From Candidatus Phyllobacterium onerii (GTDB lineage: Bacteria > Pseudomonadota > Alphaproteobacteria > Rhizobiales > Rhizobiaceae): a DNA stretch of 64,000 nucleotides. Below are positions 44,815 to 54,025 of this stretch, piece after piece. Below the pieces are notes generated by a model. It did not search any database, was not told where the DNA came from, and saw nothing but the letters and a program-made list of their open reading frames with translations. Position 1 is the stretch's first letter, and each line of letters starts with the position of its first letter. The stretch is from positions 62,001 through 126,000 of the forward strand of contig NZ_JAQMHX010000013.1 in assembly GCF_028331445.1 (NCBI RefSeq). The letters run 5' to 3'. The translations under genes and the position numbers were made by a program.

Positions 44815-46344
44815 ATGAAATCATTGAAGCTCGCACTCCTTCTTGGTTCAGCGCTGATTGCTCTTAGCCCCTCCGCTTTCGCTCAGACAAAAGGCGGGGT
44901 CATCAATGTCGCCACGATCGGCGAACCGCCCACACTCGATGCCATGGCTTCGACAGCGGATCTCGTCGGCATTGTCTCGCAGCATATATTCGAAACCCTC
45001 TATACGTTCGATAAAAGCTGGAACGTCACACCACTTCTCGCTGCCAGTCTTCCCGAAGTTTCGACCGACGGCAAAGTCTACACCATAAAGCTGCGCACCG
45101 GCGTCAAGTTCCATGACGGCACGGATATGGATTCGACCGACGTCGTTGCTTCGTTAAAGCGCTGGACAGAAGTTGCCTCGCGCGGCAAGCAGACAGCCTC
45201 GATGATCGCTTCGATCGAAGCTGTCGATCCTGCCACAGTCAAAATCACCCTCAACGCGCCTTATGCTCCGCTCGTTTCGCTGCTGGCTTTCAACAATGCC
45301 GCCGCGATCATTCTCCCCAGCGAGAAGCAGCAAAACCCGATGACCGATCCGGTTGGTACGGGGCCGTATATGCTGAAGGAACGCAAGGCCGACCAGTATA
45401 TCCAGCTGGCACGTTTCGACGGTTACAAATCACCTGAAGGCGACGAAAACGGCTATGGCGGTGCCCGTCATCAATATCTTGATGAAATCCGCTTTGTTCC
45501 TGTACCGGATGCCAATACACGTGTCGAAGGTGCGGTTTCGGGTCAGTTCGACTACGTCGACAGCCTGCCGGTCGAAGCCTATGAGCGGCTGAAGGACCAG
45601 AAAACGACTGAAGCCGTATTGCTCAAGCCATTCGGCTGGCCGGTCTTCGTCATGAACACCAGCATGGGCATCACCAAGAACCAGGATATCAGACTGGCCA
45701 TTCGCGATTCGCTCAGCATGGAAGACATGATGGCAGCGGCCTTCGGCAGTACGGATTTCTATTCGCTCAATCCGTCGATGTATCCCGACGGCTATAGCTG
45801 GAAGACCGATGCGGGCACCGAAGGCGCATACAACGTCGCCGATCCGGAAAAGGCTGCCGAGCTGATGAAGAAGGCCGGCTACAATGGCGAACCAATCCGC
45901 ATCCTGACCAGCCGCCAATATGAATTCCACTACAAGATGGCGCAGGTTGCGGCCGAGTATCTGAAGGCTGCAGGCTTCAAGGTAGATATGCAAGTGGTGG
46001 ACTGGGCAACGCTGACCCAGCGCCGCGCCGACCCGAAACTCTGGGATATTTATATCAGCCACAGTCCCTTCCTGCCGGAACCGGCTCTGATCGGCGCCAT
46101 GTCGACCAGCGCGCCCGGCAATTGGGATACGCCCGCACGCAAGGCGGCTGTCGATGCGTTCAACGCTGAAGTCGATCCAACGAAGCGCGTCGCACTTTGG
46201 GCCGAAGTACAGAAGGTGATCTATGCCGAAGTCCCGATCATCAAGATAGGTGATTTCAATGCGCTCTCGGCCAAGTCACCAAAGCTGGAAGGTTTCACGC
46301 CGGCGCCATGGCCCTATTTCTGGAACGTATCGCTGAAGCAATAG
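44815..46344 (+). CDS. ABC transporter substrate-binding protein, family 5 (DppA/OppA type)
   Basis: The 509-residue protein has a signal peptide (MKSLKLALLLGSALIALSPS, cleavage at AFA-QT) and the family 5 fold (INVATIGEPPTLDAMASTAD, RTGVKFHDGTDMDSTDV, TDPVGTGPYMLKE). Such proteins bind small peptides, amino-acid conjugates, opines or sugars. It begins the cluster that ends with the double ATPase at 53940. AAGGGAACC precedes the ATG. The ligand is unknown. Confidence 0.95.
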   Translation: MKSLKLALLLGSALIALSPSAFAQTKGGVINVATIGEPPTLDAMASTADLVGIVSQHIFETLYTFDKSWNVTPLLAASLPEVSTDGKVYTIKLRTGVKFHDGTDMDSTDVVASLKRWTEVASRGKQTASMIASIEAVDPATVKITLNAPYAPLVSLLAFNNAAAIILPSEKQQNPMTDPVGTGPYMLKERKADQYIQLARFDGYKSPEGDENGYGGARHQYLDEIRFVPVPDANTRVEGAVSGQFDYVDSLPVEAYERLKDQKTTEAVLLKPFGWPVFVMNTSMGITKNQDIRLAIRDSLSMEDMMAAAFGSTDFYSLNPSMYPDGYSWKTDAGTEGAYNVADPEKAAELMKKAGYNGEPIRILTSRQYEFHYKMAQVAAEYLKAAGFKVDMQVVDWATLTQRRADPKLWDIYISHSPFLPEPALIGAMSTSAPGNWDTPARKAAVDAFNAEVDPTKRVALWAEVQKVIYAEVPIIKIGDFNALSAKSPKLEGFTPAPWPYFWNVSLKQ

Positions 46345-46428
46345 CGCAGGCGCAACGGTCGCGGGCAGGGGCTTGCCGGCCTGCGGCCATAGTTCAGTAA
46401 AAACTGCAAGAGAGAACGATCCGACCAT

Positions 46429-47370
46429 ATGCTCCGCTACATACTCCAACGCTTTATCGGCATGATCATCGTGATGTTCCTGGTGGTGACGATCGTTTTC
46501 ATCATCGTGCGCGTCACGCCGGGTGATCCCGCTGCCGTAATGCTCGGGCCGGAGGCAACTGCGGCAGATATCGCAGCGCTGCGTCAGCAACTCGGACTCG
46601 ATCAATCCATTCTGCTGCAATATGTCTATTTCATCGGCAATCTGTTCAAGGGCGATCTCGGCCAGTCCATCTTTCTCAACCAGCCCGTGCTGCAGGCGCT
46701 TGCCCAGCGCGCCGAACCGACCTTCTTTCTGACAATTTTCTCGCTGCTGATCGCCAGCGTCATCGCCATTCCAATCGGCATCTATGCCGCATACCGACGC
46801 GGGTCATTTTTCGATCAGGCAGCAACAGCAGTAGCCATGCTTGCCGCAAGCATCCCGAGCTTCTGGCTGGGCCTCATCTTGATGCAGATATTCGCCGTAC
46901 GCTTCGGCCTGTTTCCAGTATCCGGCTATGGCGGGCCAGGAACATCGTTGATGGAACGGCTCGGATATCTGGTGTTGCCGGCGTTCGCGCTCGGCATCGT
47001 CTCTTCCGCGCTCATTATGCGTTTCACCCGCGCCTCCATGCTCGATGTGCTGGGCGACGATTATATTCGCACAGCGCGCGCCAAGGGCGTGGATGAGCGC
47101 CGGGTCGTGTTGAAACATGCCTTCAAAAACGCGCTGATTCCGATCCTCACCGTGCTGGGTTTAACGGCAGCAGTGCTGATCTCGGGTGCTGTTGTCACAG
47201 AGACGGTGTTTGGTCTTCCCGGTGTCGGCAGTCTTGTGGTGTCAGCGGTGCTGCGGCGCGACTATCCTGTTATCCAGGGCGCGCTGCTGATCATCGCTGC
47301 ACTCTACGTCCTCATCAACTTCGCCATCGATATGCTCTACCTCGTCGTTGATCCAAGGGTGCGCTACTGA
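46429..47370 (+). CDS. Dipeptide-type ABC transporter permease (DppB)
   Basis: The 313-residue permease begins with the family sequence MLRYILQRFIGMIIVMFLV and has VRVTPGDPAAVMLGPEATA and the EAA loop YIRTARAKGVDERRVVLKHAFKNALIPI (as RTARAKG). Six membrane helices are visible. It follows the binding-protein gene by 84 bases and overlaps the next permease by one base. Confidence 0.95.
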   Translation: MLRYILQRFIGMIIVMFLVVTIVFIIVRVTPGDPAAVMLGPEATAADIAALRQQLGLDQSILLQYVYFIGNLFKGDLGQSIFLNQPVLQALAQRAEPTFFLTIFSLLIASVIAIPIGIYAAYRRGSFFDQAATAVAMLAASIPSFWLGLILMQIFAVRFGLFPVSGYGGPGTSLMERLGYLVLPAFALGIVSSALIMRFTRASMLDVLGDDYIRTARAKGVDERRVVLKHAFKNALIPILTVLGLTAAVLISGAVVTETVFGLPGVGSLVVSAVLRRDYPVIQGALLIIAALYVLINFAIDMLYLVVDPRVRY

Positions 47371-48239
47371 TGACCGATATTGCAACCAACGTCCCGACAA
47401 GCGAGCGCTCAAAGTTTTTCCGGATATTGATCCGGCGCAAGACCGTACTGTTCGGGCTGATCGTTCTCGCAGTCTTCGTGCTTCTCGCGGTCTTCGCGCC
47501 CTTGATCACACCCTATTCGCCGAGCAAATTGTCCATCGTCAACCGTCTGAAGCCGCCAAGCATGAAGTGGTTCTTCGGCACGGACGAATTCGGCCGCGAC
47601 GTATTCTCGCGGACGATCTTTTCGGCACGGTTATCGCTATTGGTCGGTTTCGCCGTGGTTGTGCTTGCATCGCTGATCGGTGTGACTCTCGGCATCCTTG
47701 CTGGATTTTTCCAAAAGCTCGATGCGCCGATTACCCGCCTTATCGACGCGATGATGGCTTTTCCCGATATTCTATTAGCGATTGCGCTCGTTGCAGCACT
47801 TGGGCCATCGCTGACCACGGTCATTGTCGCACTCAGTATCGTCTATGCGCCGCGCCTCGCTCGTATCGTTCGCGCCTCCACATTGGTCATTCGCGAACTG
47901 CCCTATGTCGAGGCGGCGACATCGCTTGGAATCTCGACGCCGCATATCATGACGCGGCATATCCTGCGCAATCTGCTATCGCCGATTCTCGTGCAGGGCA
48001 CATTCCTCTTCGCCAATGCCATGCTGGCGGAAGCGGGTCTCTCATTCCTCGGGCTTGGCGTCAGTCCGGAAGTGCCGACCTGGGGCACGATGATCGCGTC
48101 CGGCCGGCAATATATCGGCAAGGCGGACTGGATGACGCTGTTCCCTGGCATTGCTATCGTGCTTGCCGTTCTTTCCCTGCAGATGGTCGGCGACGGTTTC
48201 CGCGACCTTCTCGACCCCCGCCTCAGAAAGGATCTTTGA
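47370..48239 (+). CDS. Dipeptide-type ABC transporter permease (DppC)
   Basis: The 289-residue permease has the DppC landmarks FGTDEFGRDVFSRTIFSARL near the first periplasmic loop, the EAA motif VEAATSLGISTPHIMTRHIL, and LAEAGLSFLGLGVSPEVPTW. It forms the channel with DppB. The amidohydrolase gene starts 2 bases after its stop, showing that transport and hydrolysis are encoded as one unit. Confidence 0.95.
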   Translation: MTDIATNVPTSERSKFFRILIRRKTVLFGLIVLAVFVLLAVFAPLITPYSPSKLSIVNRLKPPSMKWFFGTDEFGRDVFSRTIFSARLSLLVGFAVVVLASLIGVTLGILAGFFQKLDAPITRLIDAMMAFPDILLAIALVAALGPSLTTVIVALSIVYAPRLARIVRASTLVIRELPYVEAATSLGISTPHIMTRHILRNLLSPILVQGTFLFANAMLAEAGLSFLGLGVSPEVPTWGTMIASGRQYIGKADWMTLFPGIAIVLAVLSLQMVGDGFRDLLDPRLRKDL

Positions 48240-48241
48240 TC

Positions 48242-49468
48242 ATGCCTGCATCTTCTGCAACCGCCGGTTCTCCAATGGAAGGGCGTTTGCTGCTGACCAA
48301 TGTCAAACCGGTTTCGTTCGGACCGAATACGCCTTCGTCCAGCATCGACATCCTGATCGATGCTGATGGCAAAATCGCCGAGTGTGGTCCTTCGCTGAAT
48401 GTTCACGGCGATGTGCGCCGTGTCGACGGCAAGGGCGCTTGGATTTCCCCGGGCTGGGTCGATCTACACACGCATATCTGGCATGGCGGCACGGATATTT
48501 CGGTGCGTCCGCAACTATGCGGCGCCGAGCGGGGTGTCACCACCATCGTTGATGCGGGCTCGGCGGGTGAGGCCAATTTCCACGGATTTCGCGAATACAT
48601 CATTGATCCCGCACGCGAACGTATCAAGGCGTTTCTGAACCTGGGCTCCATCGGGCTCGTAGCCTGCAACCGGGTCAGCGAACTCAGCGATATCAAGTCG
48701 ATCGATATCGATCGTACCGTTGCCTGCGTCAATGAAAACCGTGATCACATCGTCGGACTGAAGGTGCGTGCCAGCCATGTGATTACCGGCTCCTGGGGTG
48801 TCACTCCGGTTAAAGTCGGCAAGAAGCTCGCCAAGATATTGAAAATCCCGATGATGGTGCATGTTGGCGAACCGCCGGCGCTTTATGACGAGGTGCTGGA
48901 AATCCTCGGCCCGGGAGACATCATCACACACTGCTTCAACGGCAAGGTCGGCAGCAGCATCATCGAGGACGATGATCTGTTCGAACTGGCGGCGCGTTGT
49001 GCAGGTGAGGGGATCCGTCTCGACATCGGTCACGGCGGCGCATCATTCTCCTTCCGCGTGGCGGAAGTCGCGATCCAGCGCGGACTTCTACCGTTTTCGA
49101 TCTCGACCGATATTCATCTGCGCAGCCTGAACTTCGCAGTGTGGGACCTCGGCACGACGATGTCCAAACTCCTGAGCGTCGGCATGCCGTTCGACAAGGT
49201 GGTGGAAGCGGTGACGCTCTCGCCGGCGTCGGCGATCAACCTGCCGACCGAGAACCTCCTGTCGGTTGGAACGCGTGCGGATTTCACCATCTTTGAACTC
49301 ACCGATTCAGATCTCACAGTCACCGACTCGATGGGTTACGAAGCAAGGCTCGACAAGCTGTTCGAACCACACTGGGCGGTGCTCGGCAATGAACCGATCG
49401 CCGCCAGCCGCTACCAGCCCGTCAAGCCTGAAACATCCGGCGCCATTGCGCCCCATTCATACCGCTGA
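48242..49468 (+). CDS. Amidohydrolase/deacetylase-family metallohydrolase (EF_0837 type)
   Basis: The 408-residue protein starts at ATG 48242, 2 bases after dppC; the frame extends upstream only as a shadow. Probable metal ligands of a binuclear amidohydrolase are present: DLHTH (about residue 77), the candidate carbamylated Lys in GLKVRASH, MVHVGEPP, ITHCFNG and the active-site Asp in ISTDIH. The family (EF_0837/AHA_3915) commonly travels with SelA-like PLP enzymes, as here. It probably hydrolyses an amide bond of the imported compound. The substrate is not known. Confidence 0.88.
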   Translation: MPASSATAGSPMEGRLLLTNVKPVSFGPNTPSSSIDILIDADGKIAECGPSLNVHGDVRRVDGKGAWISPGWVDLHTHIWHGGTDISVRPQLCGAERGVTTIVDAGSAGEANFHGFREYIIDPARERIKAFLNLGSIGLVACNRVSELSDIKSIDIDRTVACVNENRDHIVGLKVRASHVITGSWGVTPVKVGKKLAKILKIPMMVHVGEPPALYDEVLEILGPGDIITHCFNGKVGSSIIEDDDLFELAARCAGEGIRLDIGHGGASFSFRVAEVAIQRGLLPFSISTDIHLRSLNFAVWDLGTTMSKLLSVGMPFDKVVEAVTLSPASAINLPTENLLSVGTRADFTIFELTDSDLTVTDSMGYEARLDKLFEPHWAVLGNEPIAASRYQPVKPETSGAIAPHSYR

Positions 49469-49478
49469 GGAATTCGCC

Positions 49479-49976
49479 TTGAGTGACCTATCAAGTCCGG
49501 CAATCGATGCCGACCTTTCCCCTTATGATCGTCTCAAGGCGCTGGGCATAATTCTTCCCCCGGCGCCGAGCCCGATCGCGAATTTCGTCACCCACATTCA
49601 GGAAGGCAATATGCTGTATCTGTCCGGGCAGGGGCCGCGGGAAGATGACGGTTACATGCATACCGGCAAGGTCGGAGGTTATGTGAGCGTTGACGAAGCT
49701 TACAAGCACGCGCGTCTGACCGGCATCAACCTGCTTGCGGTCGTGCATTCGGCGCTCGGAGATTTGCGGCGGGTAAAACGTGTGGTGAAGCTTCTGGGCA
49801 TGGTCAATGCAGTGCCGGATTTTGCCGACCATCCCTCGGTCATCAACGGATGCTCGGACTTGCTGATCAATGTTTTTGGTGAAGCTGGCAATCATGCGCG
49901 TTCAGCCGTTGGTTTCAGCTCGCTGCCCGGCAATATCACCGTGGAAATCGAGGCAATCATCTCGTTGAAGGACTAG
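49479..49976 (+). CDS. RidA/YjgF-family protein
   Basis: The 165-residue protein uses a TTG start at 49479, 8 bases after GAGGA and directly following the amidohydrolase gene. It has the longer RidA-type fold (ILPPAPSPIANFVTHIQEGN, LYLSGQGPRE, HARLTGINLLAVVHSALGDL, and the C-terminal GNITVEIEAIISL). RidA proteins hydrolyse reactive enamine/imine intermediates released by PLP-dependent dehydratases. The conserved Arg of classical RidA lies in a motif (RsAVGfssLPgn) that is present here as HARSAVGFSSLPG. The match with the PLP enzyme downstream is suggestive. Confidence 0.92.
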   Translation: MSDLSSPAIDADLSPYDRLKALGIILPPAPSPIANFVTHIQEGNMLYLSGQGPREDDGYMHTGKVGGYVSVDEAYKHARLTGINLLAVVHSALGDLRRVKRVVKLLGMVNAVPDFADHPSVINGCSDLLINVFGEAGNHARSAVGFSSLPGNITVEIEAIISLKD

Positions 49977-49977
49977 G

Positions 49978-50802
49978 TCAGGAATGACTGCGCCAGCCCA
50001 TTACAGTTTCGATCCGCTCCGCCGAGGCCTTGACCTCGGCCGTGTAGCGATCGGGATTGTCGGTGATCTTCTGTTCGGGCAGAACGATGGAAATGGTGGC
50101 AATACAGGCGCCATTGTCATCGCAGATGGGCGAGGCGACGCAGGCCACGGCATAGTCGGATTCGCCCGCCTGTATGGAAATGCGTGCCTGCAAGGCTTGT
50201 TTGGCCGACTCGGACAAAACCGATGGATCGATCACAGCACGTCCTGTCGGAGAAGATTTCGCACAATGCTCGAACACGTCCAGCCGTTCCTGTTCCGGGA
50301 GATGACCAACAAGCAGGCGGCCGGATGCAGTCCAGTTGAGCGGGACGCGGGTGCCGACGCGGGACGTTACCTGAAAATGCCCCGGCCCGTCAGCCATCGC
50401 CAGCACCATCATGTGATCGCCGTCGCGGCCGCAGACCTGCACCGTTTCGCCCGAAACGCGGCTGAGATTGTGCATCTCATGGTTGGCGACATTGAGAAAA
50501 TCCAGCGAGCGCGCATAGGCAAGACCGTAGTGATAGAGCCGCGCGCCCAGCCAGACAGTGTTATCGCCATTGCGCGACAGAAGGTTCTTCTCGACGAGGT
50601 CGTCGATGATCACATAGACGGTGGAAAGGGGGGCGCCAATGGCCTTGGCTATTGCGTAAACGCCGGCCGGACTTCCCGTTTCATACAGATAGTCAAGAAC
50701 CTGCAGGGCGCGATCGATACCGCTGACACGCGAACGCCGGGCGGTTGTGTCCTCGCGGGCAAGATTTCCGGATGCGTCCATGTCTGATGTCTTCGCGTCC
50801 AC
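49978..50802 (-). CDS. IclR-family transcriptional regulator
   Basis: The 274-residue protein has an N-terminal winged HTH (about 25-85: GIDRALQVLDYLYETGSPAG, LSTVYVIIDDLVEKNLL) and the IclR effector domain (about 100-270, with NWTASGRLLVGHLPEQ and ACVASPICDDNGACIATISI). It lies inside the cluster, on the opposite strand, between the RidA and PLP-enzyme genes. It is therefore the likely regulator of both halves. Its end is only 1 base from the RidA stop. Confidence 0.93.
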   Translation of the reverse strand: MDAKTSDMDASGNLAREDTTARRSRVSGIDRALQVLDYLYETGSPAGVYAIAKAIGAPLSTVYVIIDDLVEKNLLSRNGDNTVWLGARLYHYGLAYARSLDFLNVANHEMHNLSRVSGETVQVCGRDGDHMMVLAMADGPGHFQVTSRVGTRVPLNWTASGRLLVGHLPEQERLDVFEHCAKSSPTGRAVIDPSVLSESAKQALQARISIQAGESDYAVACVASPICDDNGACIATISIVLPEQKITDNPDRYTAEVKASAERIETVMGWRSHS

Positions 50803-50899
50803 TTTCAGGCTCCTGCAAATCGCTCAGGTCTCTCGAGTCTTTATTACATTATAACGGCATACATGCCAAGCAAACGGAATACTCTACAAGGAGAATACC

Positions 50900-52111
50900 A
50901 TGACCGACTCTCATATGCCGCCCGATATACGCCAGTCGCTTGGATTGAGACCCGTGATTAACGTTTCGGGGACAATGACATCACTGGGCGCGTCGATTGT
51001 GGTACCGGAGGCGGTCGCCGCTATGAGTGCCATACTTCCGCAATTTGTGGAAATCAACGATCTGCACAAGATGGCGAGCCCGGTAATTGCACGTCTGACG
51101 GGCGGCGATGCCGGCTTTGTCACGGCTTCCTGTTCGGCCGGGATCAGTCTCGCCGTGGCGGCGACCATGACCGGAAGCGATCTCGCTGCAATCGAGCGGC
51201 TGCCGGACACCACCGGTCTGAAGGACGAAGTGATCATACAGACTGGCCATGTCGTCAGCTATGGCGCGCCGGTTGACCAAGGCATCAGGCTTGCGGGCGC
51301 GCAGGCGGTACTCATCGGCCAGGCCACATCCTGCTATCCGTACCATCTCGACGGTGCCATCAATGAGCGCACGGCTGCCGCTGTTTTCGTGGTGTCGCAC
51401 CACACTGTCCAGTATGGACTGATCGCCCTGAAGAAGTTTGCCGAGGTTTGCCACGCGCGCGGCGTTCCGGTCATCGTCGACGCCGCTTCCGAATACGATC
51501 TGAAAATCTTTCTCGCGGAGGGTGCCGACATCGCGCTCTATTCCTCGCACAAGTTCCTCGGCGGACCAACGGGCGGTATTGTTGCCGGGCGCAAGGATCT
51601 GGTTCGCAATGCGTTCCTGCAGAATATGGGCATTGGCCGCGGCATGAAGCTTGGCAAGGAAAGCATCCTTGGCACCATCGCAGCACTCGAAGCCTGGGAG
51701 AAGCGCGACCATGCCGGTATCCGCGAAAAGGAAACCGGTTATCTCGATCTGTGGAAGCAGACGCTGTCGGGCAAGCCCGGCGTCACCGCCGAGATCGAAC
51801 CGGATCCAACCCACAATCCGCTCGACCGTTTGCGGGTGACCGTCAACCCGCAGGAAGCGCATATCACAGCGTGGGATCTTGCCGATGCGCTGGCGCGAGG
51901 TGCGCACCCGATCATCGTCCGCGATCATGAAGCCGAGCACGGATTTTTCTATATGGATCCATGCAATCTGCATCCGGGCGAGGAGAAAATCGTGGCGAGC
52001 CGTCTCGACGAGGAGCTGAGCAAGGCACGAGGCTCGAACGAGATCATCGCAAGCCCGTTCGAAGAACGTTACGCCCGTCGTATGGCTGGTCTGATGCGCT
52101 GGCCAGATTGA
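50900..52111 (+). CDS. SelA-like PLP-dependent enzyme (putative ammonia-lyase, DgaE type)
   Basis: The 403-residue fold type I protein has [15 protein letters not shown] at the start, the substrate/cofactor region [17 protein letters not shown], the PLP Asp in [11 protein letters not shown] and the Schiff-base Lys in [17 protein letters not shown]. The family resembles selenocysteine synthase SelA but includes D-glucosaminate-6-phosphate ammonia-lyase (DgaE) and many uncharacterised members linked to EF_0837 hydrolases. There is no tRNA-related gene nearby, so selenocysteine synthesis is very unlikely. Loss of ammonia from an amino acid or amino-sugar acid is the best proposal (inference). 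Confidence 0.88.
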   Translation: MTDSHMPPDIRQSLGLRPVINVSGTMTSLGASIVVPEAVAAMSAILPQFVEINDLHKMASPVIARLTGGDAGFVTASCSAGISLAVAATMTGSDLAAIERLPDTTGLKDEVIIQTGHVVSYGAPVDQGIRLAGAQAVLIGQATSCYPYHLDGAINERTAAAVFVVSHHTVQYGLIALKKFAEVCHARGVPVIVDAASEYDLKIFLAEGADIALYSSHKFLGGPTGGIVAGRKDLVRNAFLQNMGIGRGMKLGKESILGTIAALEAWEKRDHAGIREKETGYLDLWKQTLSGKPGVTAEIEPDPTHNPLDRLRVTVNPQEAHITAWDLADALARGAHPIIVRDHEAEHGFFYMDPCNLHPGEEKIVASRLDEELSKARGSNEIIASPFEERYARRMAGLMRWPD

Positions 52112-52125
52112 CTGGAGGATAGCTC

Positions 52126-53940
52126 ATGGAAAAGTCCATCGCTCCCGTTCTCTCGGTTTCGAACTTGACCACATCGTTCTTGGCCGATGGTCAATGGCGG
52201 CCGGTCGTGCGCAACGTCTCCTTCGACGTTGCGCCCGGCGAAACTGTGGCAATTGTCGGCGAGTCCGGGTCCGGCAAGAGCGTCACATCGCTTTCTGTCA
52301 TGCGACTTCTGCAAAAGGACAAGAGCCGTATCGAGGGGAAAATCATGCTGGGCGGAAAGGACATTCTCGCCCTGCCGGAGAACCAGATGCGCGGCGTCCG
52401 CGGCAATGATGTCGCGATGATCTTCCAAGAACCAATGACCAGCCTCAATCCGCTGTTTACGGTGGGTCAGCAGATCAGCGAGGCATTGCTTTGTCATCAC
52501 AACATGTCGCGTGCCGAGGCAAAGGCGGAAACCATCCGGCTTCTTGAAAAGGTGCGGATACCTGCTGCGAAATCGCGATTCAATGAATATCCCCATCGCT
52601 TCTCGGGCGGGATGCGACAGCGCGTGATGATTGCGATGGCGCTGGCGAGCAAGCCAAAACTGCTTATCGCGGATGAACCGACGACAGCTCTGGACGTGAC
52701 CATTCAAGGCCAGATACTTGATCTTATAAAACTGCTGCAAGACGAGGAGGGCACCTCTGTTCTCTTTATCACCCACGATATGGGTGTCGTGGCAGAGATC
52801 GCCGACCGGACCGTGGTCATGTACAATGGCGAGGCGGTCGAAACCGGCAAGACCGAGGATATCTTCGCACGGCCGCAGCATCCCTACACACGTTCGCTGC
52901 TGTCAGCAGTTCCGGTTCTGGGCTCGATGAAAGGGCATGAGCGGCCTTTGCGATTTCCGGTGGTCGATCGCGCCACGGGCACATCCGATACACCAGTCGA
53001 AGCGGCCGATACGGTGCAGGCGGGGGTCCAGCCGCTTCTCGACGTGCGCAATCTTACGACGCGTTTCAACATCCATTCCGGCATGTTCGGCCAGCTTGAG
53101 GGACGGGTGCACGCCGTCGAAAATCTGTCCTTCACCTTGCAGCCCGGCGAAACCCTTTCGCTCGTTGGCGAATCCGGCTGCGGAAAATCAACGACGGGAC
53201 GCTCGATCATGCGCCTCGTCCAAGCGCAAGCCGGCGAAGTGCTGCTCAATGGCCAGGACGTGCTGACCATGGACCAGAAGCAGTTGCGCGACATGCGCCA
53301 GACCATGCAGATGATTTTCCAGGACCCGTTCGCCAGCCTCAATCCTCGTATGACGGTCGGCGCGGCCATTGCCGAGCCGTATCTGGAACACAAGCTCGGA
53401 ACCCGTGCCGAAGCACGTGAGCGTGTGGCGGATCTACTGGAGCGTGTGGGCCTCACGCCAGCAATGGCAAGTCGCTATCCGCATGAATTCTCCGGCGGCC
53501 AGCGTCAGCGCGTCTGCATTGCCCGCGCATTGGCACTCGACCCGAAGATTATCGTTGCTGACGAATCCGTATCGGCACTCGACGTCTCGATAAAGGCGCA
53601 GGTCATCAACCTTCTGCTCGACCTGCAGGCTAGCCTGAACCTCGCCTATCTGTTTATCTCGCACGATATCGCCGTGGTCGAACGGGTCAGCCACCGCATC
53701 GCGGTAATGTATCTTGGCGAAATCGTCGAAATCGGGCCCCGCGCGGCGATCTTCGAAAATCCCCAGCATCCCTATACGAAAAAGCTGATTTCAGCAGTGC
53801 CTGTTCCGGATCCCTCGCGGCGAGGTGTAAAGCGGCCTGTGTCCAATGACGAGATCAAAAGCCCCGTTCGAGCGCCGGATTTCGCAGTTCCGATCCGTCA
53901 ATATACCGAGGTTTCGTCGGGACATCTGGTGCAGCTCTGA
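52126..53940 (+). CDS. Fused dipeptide-type ABC transporter ATP-binding protein (DppD-DppF)
   Basis: The 604-residue protein joins two oligopeptide-type ATPases. The first has GESGSGKSVTSLSVMRLL, FSGGMRQRVMIAMAL and LLIADEPTTALDVT; the second GESGCGKSTTGRSIMRLV, FSGGQRQRVCIARAL and IIVADESVSALDVS, where the usual DEP is DES. Each ends with the family C-terminal segment (HPYTRSLLSAVP, HPYTKKLISAVP). GGAGGATAG precedes the ATG, 14 bases after the PLP-enzyme stop. It must energise the DppBC-like permeases encoded 5 kb upstream. Confidence 0.95.
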   Translation: MEKSIAPVLSVSNLTTSFLADGQWRPVVRNVSFDVAPGETVAIVGESGSGKSVTSLSVMRLLQKDKSRIEGKIMLGGKDILALPENQMRGVRGNDVAMIFQEPMTSLNPLFTVGQQISEALLCHHNMSRAEAKAETIRLLEKVRIPAAKSRFNEYPHRFSGGMRQRVMIAMALASKPKLLIADEPTTALDVTIQGQILDLIKLLQDEEGTSVLFITHDMGVVAEIADRTVVMYNGEAVETGKTEDIFARPQHPYTRSLLSAVPVLGSMKGHERPLRFPVVDRATGTSDTPVEAADTVQAGVQPLLDVRNLTTRFNIHSGMFGQLEGRVHAVENLSFTLQPGETLSLVGESGCGKSTTGRSIMRLVQAQAGEVLLNGQDVLTMDQKQLRDMRQTMQMIFQDPFASLNPRMTVGAAIAEPYLEHKLGTRAEARERVADLLERVGLTPAMASRYPHEFSGGQRQRVCIARALALDPKIIVADESVSALDVSIKAQVINLLLDLQASLNLAYLFISHDIAVVERVSHRIAVMYLGEIVEIGPRAAIFENPQHPYTKKLISAVPVPDPSRRGVKRPVSNDEIKSPVRAPDFAVPIRQYTEVSSGHLVQL

Positions 53941-54025
53941 TCAAGCCGGGGCTTGAGACATTGGCCTGATCGTGACATGACATTGCGAGAGCTGCCCCAT
54001 CATCAGGCGCAGAGCAGGAAAAGCC

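Noticed and set aside
47348-48241. Long frame fused upstream of the amidohydrolase
   Set aside because: It runs through the DppC permease in another frame. The amidohydrolase starts at 48242, directly after dppC.
50900-52111. PLP enzyme as true selenocysteine synthase SelA
   Set aside because: No selB, selD or selenocysteine tRNA nearby, and its partners are a transporter, a hydrolase and RidA.
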